From JANMZR01 sp040385875 (lineage in GTDB: Bacteria > Bacteroidota > Bacteroidia > Cytophagales > Spirosomataceae), in NCBI GenBank assembly GCA_040385875.1, contig JAZKGO010000121.1, positions 1 to 12,904 on the forward strand: a DNA stretch of 12,904 nt, read 5' to 3'. Below the pieces are notes generated by a model. That model made no database searches. It saw only the letters and a list, made by a program, of their open reading frames with translations, and was not told where the DNA came from. Shown here in pieces: positions 1-5,592 of this stretch. Position numbers and translations under genes: made by a program. Each line of letters opens with the position of its first letter. Positions within the stretch are counted from its first letter, which is position 1.

Positions 1-21
1 CTAATTGACCGCTTAATAATT

Positions 22-66
22 AATAAAAAAAATTATTCTCATTTTTTTTAAAATAATTTTTTTATT
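22..66. repeat. A/T-only inverted repeat, 15-16 base arms
   Basis: The arm at 22-37 (AAT, eight A, TTATT) is the reverse complement of the arm at 52-66 (AATAA, seven T, ATT) except for one extra A in the left arm. The loop is 14 bases (38-51) and contains eight T. In RNA it would be a long but weak A-U stem with no T-run directly after it, so it is not a standard intrinsic terminator. It could end transcription of an upstream gene, or be a bent or cruciform-prone DNA element or protein-binding site just ahead of the candidate -7 box. In DNA this AT-rich the chance background is not negligible. Confidence 0.45.
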
Positions 67-68
67 CA

Positions 69-76
69 TACTTTTG
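69..76 (+). promoter_or_regulatory. candidate Bacteroidota -7 promoter box
   Basis: TACTTTTG matches the TAnnTTTG -7 consensus of Bacteroidota primary sigma factors. No convincing TTG or TTTG -33 element lies about 19-21 bases upstream; that stretch is only a T-run. A start near 83 would give a leader of roughly 70 bases before the first gene. Several such matches are expected by chance in 13 kb of this composition, so position is the main support. Confidence 0.3.
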
Positions 77-151
77 AATCAGAATTGATACACATGTAAT
101 TAATTCTGCAATTTACTGTTGCTTTAGAATAGAACCATTTGAAATTTAAAG

Positions 152-736
152 ATGCTAAACCCTTTTATAAATTATTTAAAGGCTGATCTTAACACCTTCA
201 TTTCCAATAAATTGGGGGCGAATGGAACTTTTGTTTTATTTACCAACCTCAATAACATTACTGAACTTACGCAAGGAGTAGATAACAAGATAATTATTAG
301 CATTGCAAACATCGAAGAAGAAAAGATGTTGAAGAGCCCTGACAATTATATTAAAACCCTCGGTGAAATTCAATATAAAAAACCACCAGTTTGGCTGAAT
401 ATTGTTTGTCTTTTTAGCTATTATACAAGAAGTCATGACGACTATGAAGGAATTGACTTGTTAGCAAACGTGGTTCAGTATTTTCAGAGCAAACCTAAAC
501 TCGATAAAAGTACAGTACTCATTCCAGAGAATTTTCCGGCAAGCTTAGAAGAGATAAGGGCAGAACTACTCAGCCTAAATTATGAACAGACTAATTATAT
601 ATGGGGTTTGTTTGGCGGCAAGTACTATCCATCTATAGTGTACAAATTCAAAACTATCCCCATTGATAATCAAGATATTACTCCTGGCGGACCACCGATT
701 TTAGAGATTGATATTGAGGCGAAGCATAAAAAATAG
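152..736 (+). CDS. eCIS tail terminator/cap protein, DUF4255 (Pvc16-like)
   Basis: A 194-aa soluble protein with no signal peptide or membrane segment. It has the DUF4255/Pvc16 pattern: an N-terminal helix (LNPFINYLKADLNTF, residues 2-16), a strand with VDNKIIISIANIEEE near residues 43-57, the conserved PPVWLNIVCLFSYY block near 78-91, an aspartate-rich loop and helix (DDYEGIDLLANVVQYFQ), and a C-terminal WGLFGGKYYPSIVYKFK segment. In PVC and Afp particles this family caps the distal end of sheath and tube and fixes tail length. Length fits the family. The ATG at 152 is preceded by an A-rich leader with no Shine-Dalgarno sequence, as is usual in Bacteroidota. It is the first gene of the run, whereas Photorhabdus places its cap gene last. 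The next gene starts 14 bases after its TAG stop. Confidence 0.9.
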   Translation: MLNPFINYLKADLNTFISNKLGANGTFVLFTNLNNITELTQGVDNKIIISIANIEEEKMLKSPDNYIKTLGEIQYKKPPVWLNIVCLFSYYTRSHDDYEGIDLLANVVQYFQSKPKLDKSTVLIPENFPASLEEIRAELLSLNYEQTNYIWGLFGGKYYPSIVYKFKTIPIDNQDITPGGPPILEIDIEAKHKK

Positions 737-750
737 TGAATTGAAATAAA

Positions 751-1905
751 TTGAACCAAGACTCAGAATTGAATCTGAAAATTACTTTTGAAGAGATAAA
801 CCTAAAAATACTGTTTGTGAAAAAGTTAACACAAATATTAAACCTATTCAATACAGCAAACTGCATTGATCCCGATAACACTGACGGCAAAATGTTAGGC
901 TTGCCTGAATATGGTTTGGTGAAAATTAAACCCCTAAAATCTCTTGAAAAATTAATTCAATCATTGGGCGGAATTACAGTATTTACCAATAGCTCAACCC
1001 AAATAATTCTTCCCATTATCTTTGAAAATAATACTGTAAATGTCTCATTACTAGACAGATTACCAGAAGTATTATTGTTTGAAATAGTAGCTACTTCAGC
1101 TGAAAATATCAGATACACTGGCCTAAACTTTAACAAAAAAATACTCTTTCTCGAGCCTAAAAATAATTCAATTGAATATACTCATTTCCTAAAAAAGACG
1201 AACTTAAAACCTTGTGGTAAAGCAAATATCATTGGCCAAGCTGATGCTTTTAATTTTATTCATAACGACATCAATTTTGATAAATTAGCAACATTAATTG
1301 AACAATCCATTAGTTTGGGAGATCAATTGATTGACTTAAAAATCACTGTAGGCGTTGACGAAATAATAATCCACAAACACGATGATTTAAAAATATTTCA
1401 TGAAAAACTCAATTTAAATCTTTTCAAGAAAATTGACATTAGTTTCCGTAGAAACTCTGATAACAGCTTATTGAAAAATTTTACTGAGGTTTTGATAGTA
1501 CCTGGAAGCATGGATCCAAAAAGCATAGGCATATTAGCTTTCCCAAAAAACTTGATTATTAAAAACGAAACTGACCAAAAGAAATATGTTGATTTGAACA
1601 ACTATATCTGTCACCTTCCATCTGTTTTGGCTAAAATAAATCTTGTGTTAAATACAAACTTGTTTGAAAATGGCTCTAAACTATTTTTAGATAATACTGA
1701 AATTAATAATCCATCAGTGATTAATCACCCGCAAATCGCTAATTATAAGCAGGTTACGGCTACAGTTAATGATTATTTGATGCTTATTAATAAACAGAAA
1801 TTAATCAGCATACAAAAAGCTCAAAAGAAACAGGTTTTTCCAATTGAACCCATCTATAGTTTTGATTTGAACACAAAAACAGCGAATATAAATATTACCA
1901 AATAA
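751..1905 (+). CDS. unrecognised 384-aa protein between cap and sheath genes
   Basis: I do not recognise this protein. The reading frame spans 384 codons from a TTG at 751. In-frame stops lie just upstream (TGA at 742), so no upstream ATG is possible, and the first in-frame ATG is codon 48 (892). Residues 5-36 look like ordinary protein with an amphipathic helix, which favours the TTG start. The sequence is lysine-, asparagine- and isoleucine-rich, shows alternating strand-like hydrophobic segments (for example TQIILPIIF, LPEVLLFEIVAT, FTEVLIVPG), and has no signal peptide, transmembrane helix, coiled coil or enzyme motif that I can identify. Its position, 14 bases after the cap gene and before the sheath gene, suggests a particle or assembly component, perhaps a second cap or cap-adaptor protein. 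That role is inference. Composition matches its neighbours, so there is no sign of recent insertion. Confidence 0.75.
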   Translation: MNQDSELNLKITFEEINLKILFVKKLTQILNLFNTANCIDPDNTDGKMLGLPEYGLVKIKPLKSLEKLIQSLGGITVFTNSSTQIILPIIFENNTVNVSLLDRLPEVLLFEIVATSAENIRYTGLNFNKKILFLEPKNNSIEYTHFLKKTNLKPCGKANIIGQADAFNFIHNDINFDKLATLIEQSISLGDQLIDLKITVGVDEIIIHKHDDLKIFHEKLNLNLFKKIDISFRRNSDNSLLKNFTEVLIVPGSMDPKSIGILAFPKNLIIKNETDQKKYVDLNNYICHLPSVLAKINLVLNTNLFENGSKLFLDNTEINNPSVINHPQIANYKQVTATVNDYLMLINKQKLISIQKAQKKQVFPIEPIYSFDLNTKTANINITK

Positions 1906-1935
1906 GCAATACTTAATAAATAGTTAAACCCAATA

Positions 1936-1963
1936 GAGTGCTAATGGTCAATTAATTAGCCTC
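1936..1963 (+). promoter_or_regulatory. hairpin in the leader of the sheath gene
   Basis: The 74-base spacer before the sheath gene holds GAG-T-GCTAAT (1936-1945) and ATTAGC-CTC (1955-1963). These pair in nine positions with one bulged T (1939) around a nine-base loop (1946-1954). No T-run follows; the next 16 bases are A-rich and end at the sheath ATG. An intrinsic terminator is therefore unlikely. A structure protecting or processing the mRNA ahead of the most strongly needed gene, or a cap on ribosome read-through, is possible. Confidence 0.4.
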
Positions 1964-1979
1964 ATAAACCAAACAAAAA

Positions 1980-3779
1980 ATGGCATTTAGTTATAAAACA
2001 CCTGGTGCGTATATTGAAGAAATAGTAAAATTACCACCATCCGTTGCTCAAGTTGAAACAGCAATTCCTGCATTTTTTGGGGTGACCCAAAAAGCCACTG
2101 AAACAGTGAGTAAAGACCTAATTGGGGTTTCTAAAAAAATAAACTCATTGGCTGATTATGAATTTTATTTTGGGTTTCCAGATGTTGCAAAAGCCTCAGT
2201 TGATATTCGTCTAAATGTACCTTCGGACGGAAAACTCACTGCCGACTATCACAACAATATGTATTATTCGGTAAAGCATTATTTTGACAATGGAGGCGGG
2301 CCTTGTTTCATACATTCCATTGGTGATTATACCCGAACTGGTGTGGATGTGAATACTTACAAAAATGAATTGCAAAAGCTTGATTTGGTGGATGAGGTAA
2401 CTTTAATAGTTTGCCCCGACATTAGTGCCTTACCCACTAAAGACCAGTTTTATGATGTATACAACTCAGCAATGCTAAAGGCCTCTGGATTGCAAGATAA
2501 GTTTGTGATTATTGATGTTCGAAATGAAAAAACCAATAACAAAGTAGATGCCGGCAAATCAAAAACTGAATTTAGAAACACGATATCAAGCAATATCGAT
2601 TCAATCAAATATGCATCAGCGTATTTTCCAAATTTACAAACTACCTATGCTTTCGATTTCAATTCAGCGAATATTGTGATGAAATTCGCACAGGATGTGC
2701 AAGATGCCAATGAATCGACCAAGCTGTTAAATAATTTAGATTATAAAATTGCCAAACAATTATTTGCAGTAAATGCAGTGATACTTTTTCTGAATGATGA
2801 TTATTTCAAAAATATATCGGTTGATTTATACAACGCCAAAGCAAATGAAATTTCAGTAAAAACTTTAAATATATTACAATCATTTTCAGTTGCTGATCAA
2901 CAAACGTTGATTACCAATCTCAATAAACTTACTGCTGAGGTAATTAAACAAGGTGATGCAGCAAAATTGGCAGCTCAAACTAAGTTTGATTTTGCAGATA
3001 CAGCCAACTTCAGAAAAACCTATACGGATCAATTAAAAGCCAGAGCACAAGCACTTTATACCTCATTTGGAGTAGCGGTTGCAACTGTTGATAATACAAC
3101 TTTTGCAACATTAACCACTACTTTCCTTACTAAGATTAATCCTTTTTTCAATTCACTTTTTGAGTCAAAATTGAAAGATGCATTTTTGGCAATACCCCTC
3201 ATTTTACCTCCTTCGCCAGCAGTTGCGGGGGTATATGGCTATGTGGATCGTACCCGTGGAGTATGGAAAGCACCTGCCAATGTTTCATTAAATGCTGTAG
3301 CCAAACCAACTGCTCCATTGAGTGATTTGGACCAAGAAGATTTTAATGTGGATGCTGAAAATGGCAAATCAATCAATTGTATCAGAGCCTTTGTGGGAAG
3401 AGGTAATTTGGTTTGGGGTGCCAGAACTTTGGCCGGCAACGACAACGAATGGCGCTACACTAATGTGAGAAGGTTTTTCAATATGGTGGAAGAGTCGGTG
3501 CAGAATGCTAGTCGCCAATTTGTATTTGAGCCGAACGATGCCAATACTTGGGTGAGAGTTAAAGGCATGATTGACAACTACTTAACTAATCTTTGGAGAG
3601 CGGGTGCGCTTCAGGGTGCTAAGCCAGAGCATGCTTTTTATACAGCGGTAGGCTTGAATCAAACCATGACAGCCGATGATATATTGAATGGTCTCATGAT
3701 TGTCGAGATTGGTCTCGCAGTTGTTCGTCCTGCCGAGTTTATCATTTTGCGATTTTCACACAAATTGGCAGTTTCATAA
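1980..3779 (+). CDS. contractile tail sheath protein (Pvc2/gp18-like)
   Basis: A 599-aa sheath subunit. It stacks around the inner tube and contracts to drive the tube into the target. The N-terminus (YKTPGAYIEEI, residues 5-15) is the sheath signature. GGGPCF (105-110) and the strand TLIVCPDIS (141-149) belong to the core domain, and KYASAYFPNLQT (210-221) is the usual mid-protein block. The C-terminal domain is very typical: VAGVYGYVDRTRGVWKAPAN (415-434), GARTLAGNDNEWRYTNVRRF (480-499) and the final strand GLAVVRPAEFIILRF (578-592), which interlocks neighbouring subunits. Between about residues 225 and 405 sits a mostly helical stretch of about 180 residues, where compact sheaths such as Pvc2 have a short linker. 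It is the only sheath gene in the window, unlike the three of Photorhabdus, as expected for the Bacteroidetes T6SS-iv type. The leader is A-rich with no Shine-Dalgarno sequence. Confidence 0.96.
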   Translation: MAFSYKTPGAYIEEIVKLPPSVAQVETAIPAFFGVTQKATETVSKDLIGVSKKINSLADYEFYFGFPDVAKASVDIRLNVPSDGKLTADYHNNMYYSVKHYFDNGGGPCFIHSIGDYTRTGVDVNTYKNELQKLDLVDEVTLIVCPDISALPTKDQFYDVYNSAMLKASGLQDKFVIIDVRNEKTNNKVDAGKSKTEFRNTISSNIDSIKYASAYFPNLQTTYAFDFNSANIVMKFAQDVQDANESTKLLNNLDYKIAKQLFAVNAVILFLNDDYFKNISVDLYNAKANEISVKTLNILQSFSVADQQTLITNLNKLTAEVIKQGDAAKLAAQTKFDFADTANFRKTYTDQLKARAQALYTSFGVAVATVDNTTFATLTTTFLTKINPFFNSLFESKLKDAFLAIPLILPPSPAVAGVYGYVDRTRGVWKAPANVSLNAVAKPTAPLSDLDQEDFNVDAENGKSINCIRAFVGRGNLVWGARTLAGNDNEWRYTNVRRFFNMVEESVQNASRQFVFEPNDANTWVRVKGMIDNYLTNLWRAGALQGAKPEHAFYTAVGLNQTMTADDILNGLMIVEIGLAVVRPAEFIILRFSHKLAVS

Positions 3780-3803
3780 TTAAAATCTAAAAACCTAAAT
3801 AGT

Positions 3804-4238
3804 ATGGCAAATTACCCATTACCAAAGTTCCATTTTAGAGTAGAATGGGGCGGTTCAAAAATAGGATTCACAGAAGTTACAGGGCTAAATATCGAAAATG
3901 AAATCATTGAATATCGTGATGGTAGTAGCCCCGAATACCATAAGATAAAAATGCCAGGGCTCCAGAAATACGGTAACATTACTCTTAAAAGGGGTATGTT
4001 CAATGGAGATAATGAATTTTTCAATTGGCTTAATACAGTGAGCTTGAGCAAGATAGAACGGAGAGATGTGTCCATTTCACTTTTGAATGAAAACCATGAG
4101 CCTGTCTATGTATGGAAAGTGAAAAATGCATTTCCAACAAAAGTAACGGCTCCAGATTTGAAAAGTGATGCCAATGAAGTAGCTGTAGAAACGATTGAAA
4201 TTGCACATGAAGGCCTTACAATTGAGGCGGTAGCTTAA
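3804..4238 (+). CDS. inner tube protein, T4 gp19-like (Pvc1-like)
   Basis: A 144-aa tail-tube subunit of the T4 gp19 family. These proteins form stacked hexameric rings that make the hollow tube carrying cargo. Visible marks are the N-terminal YPLPKFHFRVEWG strand, the F-TEVTGL turn (residues 23-28), an IEYRDGSSPEYHKIKMPG segment, the very typical NITLKRGMFNGDNEFFNWL (about 58-76), DVSISLLNENHEPVYVWKVKNAFPTKV, and a C-terminal strand VAVETIEIAHEGL. Length is normal for the family. It lies 24 bases after the sheath gene and 18 bases before a second, diverged tube gene. Of the two, this is the more canonical and is probably the main tube subunit. Confidence 0.95.
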   Translation: MANYPLPKFHFRVEWGGSKIGFTEVTGLNIENEIIEYRDGSSPEYHKIKMPGLQKYGNITLKRGMFNGDNEFFNWLNTVSLSKIERRDVSISLLNENHEPVYVWKVKNAFPTKVTAPDLKSDANEVAVETIEIAHEGLTIEAVA

Positions 4239-4248
4239 TTAGAAAAAT

Positions 4249-4253
4249 AGGAG
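4249..4253 (+). promoter_or_regulatory. AGGAG, the only clear Shine-Dalgarno-like motif in the window
   Basis: AGGAG ends three bases before the ATG at 4257, closer than the usual spacing. The other genes here have A-rich leaders with no such motif. In Bacteroidota, Shine-Dalgarno pairing contributes little, so it may be chance. Confidence 0.25.
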
Positions 4254-4256
4254 AAA

Positions 4257-4697
4257 ATGGTAAAATACCCACCAGTAGGTTTTTCATTTTGGGTGAGTTT
4301 TGAGATTTCTGATTCGCCAATTGACATTGCATTTCAGGATGTCGCTGGGATTGGAATGGAACTCCAAACGGAGGATATTGTTGAGGGCGGTGAAAATCGT
4401 TTTACCCAAAAACTACCTACCAGGGCTACCTATACACCCTTAGTTTTGAAGCGTGGTTTAGTTATCCAATCGCCTGTAATTGAATGGATTAGAGATGCGA
4501 TTGAAAATCTATCTATTAAACCAGCCAGCATCATTGTGGCTTTGTTAAATGAAAAAAAAGAGCCTCTAATAGCCTACCGATTTCAAAATGCTTATCCTGT
4601 AAAATGGAGTATTTCTAATTTCAATGCCGAATCGAGTGCCATCGTAATTGAATCGGTTGAGCTATATTATCAGTATTTCAAAATTATCAACACTTAA
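4257..4697 (+). CDS. second gp19-family tube protein (Pvc5-like, baseplate-proximal)
   Basis: A 146-aa paralogue of the preceding tube protein. It shares the framework: N-terminal YPPVGFSFWVSFE, AFQDVAGIGMELQTE, an LVLKRGLVIQSPVIEWI segment matching the NITLKRGMFNGDNEFFNWL block, IIVALLNEKKEPLIAYRFQNAYPVKW, and a C-terminal IVIESVELYYQYFK strand. Sequence is clearly diverged, with the conserved glycines and the LKRG turn kept. In PVC and Afp, Pvc5-type proteins form the tube layer next to the spike hub, adapting hub symmetry to the tube. The position just before the DUF5908, Pvc7-like and VgrG genes supports that role. The assignment to the initiator ring rather than the main tube is inference from context. 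Confidence 0.88.
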   Translation: MVKYPPVGFSFWVSFEISDSPIDIAFQDVAGIGMELQTEDIVEGGENRFTQKLPTRATYTPLVLKRGLVIQSPVIEWIRDAIENLSIKPASIIVALLNEKKEPLIAYRFQNAYPVKWSISNFNAESSAIVIESVELYYQYFKIINT

Positions 4698-4707
4698 TTG
4701 AATAGCA

Positions 4708-4872
4708 ATGCCAGTAATTATCAATGAAATTGTGATCAAAACCAATGTTGAAGCGCTGAAAAATTCAGACAAAACATCAGGCAAAAACGACGGCGCCGCC
4801 AATATGGAAGAAATTGTAAAACAAGCGGTTGAACGGGTATTTGAGATATTGGAGGAAAAAAAAGAAAGGTAA
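4708..4872 (+). CDS. small DUF5908 protein (Pvc6-like)
   Basis: A 54-aa protein that is easily missed because of its size. It starts MPVIINEIVIKTNVE, the characteristic beginning of DUF5908 proteins, which are found as very small genes inside eCIS clusters between tube and Pvc7/VgrG genes, as is pvc6. The middle is short, polar and probably disordered (residues 19-31). The C-terminal half, MEEIVKQAVERVFEILEEKKER, is a good amphipathic helix. The ATG at 4708 follows the second tube gene by 10 bases, and the TAA at 4870-4872 leaves a 57-base A-rich spacer before the next gene. Its molecular function is not established to my knowledge; a small assembly factor or baseplate glue peptide fits size and position, but that is inference. 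Confidence 0.85.
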   Translation: MPVIINEIVIKTNVEALKNSDKTSGKNDGAANMEEIVKQAVERVFEILEEKKER

Positions 4873-4929
4873 ATTTCCGTTGCAATTTATGTGTAGGAAT
4901 TTGAAAATCCAAAATCAAAAATTAAAAAA

Positions 4930-5592
4930 ATGGCCTTATTAAAAATGACTGTGCTATCCTTTAAAAGTTTTGAAAATCCAATGGATCTTTTAAAACCTAG
5001 GATTTTCTTGGCGATGTTTAACCCTTCGAGTTACAAAATTGAATATAATTTCAATAAAGATGATAAAGAAGCTTCAGGATCTGATTCTCAAAACACGCCA
5101 GTGAATGCCATCAGTCTTAAAAAAATGTCATTTGACTTTCTAATTGATGGTACAGGTGCCAATGGCGACATTCGGTCGGTTGGTTTGGAGACCAAAAAAT
5201 TTGAAAAAGTAGTACTACCTGAAAAATCTGATCCATTTTTAGTTAGCCCCGACAATAAAAAACATCTTGTTTTACCCAAACTTCTATTGCTCTGGGGCAC
5301 CTTTACTTTCTCATGCGAAATTGAAAGTTGGTCAGTCAATTATACTCTTTTTGATCAATTTGGCTCACCGCTAAGAGCCACAATATCAGCCACTTTCACG
5401 GAAGTAATACCAAAACCCAAATTAGATATTTTAGACAAATTGGGTATTTCAGAAGGTACTGTGGATACGATTTCAAATGTAGCAAGTTTTCTGAGCACCG
5501 CCTTTACCGTTACAAACAATGTAGTTCAAGCCGTTCAAATGGCTAAAGACGAAAATTTAAATAGTTTAAGACAAACCGTAACCATAAAATAA
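4930..5592 (+). CDS. Pvc7-like hub/tube connector lacking a recognisable LysM domain
   Basis: A 220-aa protein of the CIS tube/baseplate connector family (Pvc7/Afp7, related to T4 gp53-type proteins). Supporting blocks are FLAMFNPSSYKIEYNFNKD (residues 26-44), the SFDFLIDGTGANG strand (67-79), and KLLLLWGTFTFSCEIESWSVNYTLFDQFGSPLRATISATFTEV (117-159), which is the strongest family signature. Family members usually carry a C-terminal LysM-like domain with a GDTL start and an N-L-R end. Here residues 160-220 instead form an apparent amphipathic helix (GTVDTISNVASFLSTAFTVTNNVVQAVQ), ending in ENLNSLRQTVTIK, which may be a vestige of LysM. The TAA stop overlaps the ATG of the VgrG gene by one base, implying coupled translation. 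The start follows an A-rich leader. Confidence 0.85.
   Translation: MALLKMTVLSFKSFENPMDLLKPRIFLAMFNPSSYKIEYNFNKDDKEASGSDSQNTPVNAISLKKMSFDFLIDGTGANGDIRSVGLETKKFEKVVLPEKSDPFLVSPDNKKHLVLPKLLLLWGTFTFSCEIESWSVNYTLFDQFGSPLRATISATFTEVIPKPKLDILDKLGISEGTVDTISNVASFLSTAFTVTNNVVQAVQMAKDENLNSLRQTVTIK

Larger units (their letters stand above)
1..151 (+). promoter_or_regulatory. AT-rich leader upstream of the eCIS operon
   Basis: I see no coding sequence in this stretch. It is extremely AT-rich and contains an A/T-only inverted repeat (22-37 with 52-66) and a TAnnTTTG match at 69-76, the -7 box described for Bacteroidota housekeeping promoters. As the first gene starts at 152 and every following gene is on the same strand with short spacers, this is the natural place for the operon promoter. 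The upstream gene is outside the window, so operon start is an inference. Confidence 0.5.

Noticed and set aside
892..1905. An ATG start at 892 for the unrecognised gene
   Set aside because: The 47 codons before it are in frame and protein-like with a helix. Using 892 would leave a 155-base hole in an otherwise tight operon, so TTG at 751 is preferred, though not proven.
4873..4929. Possible terminator or promoter in the spacer before the Pvc7-like gene
   Set aside because: The only pairing is an imperfect GGAATTT/AAATCC with a bulge. The rest is an A-rich leader, and nothing supports a transcript end.
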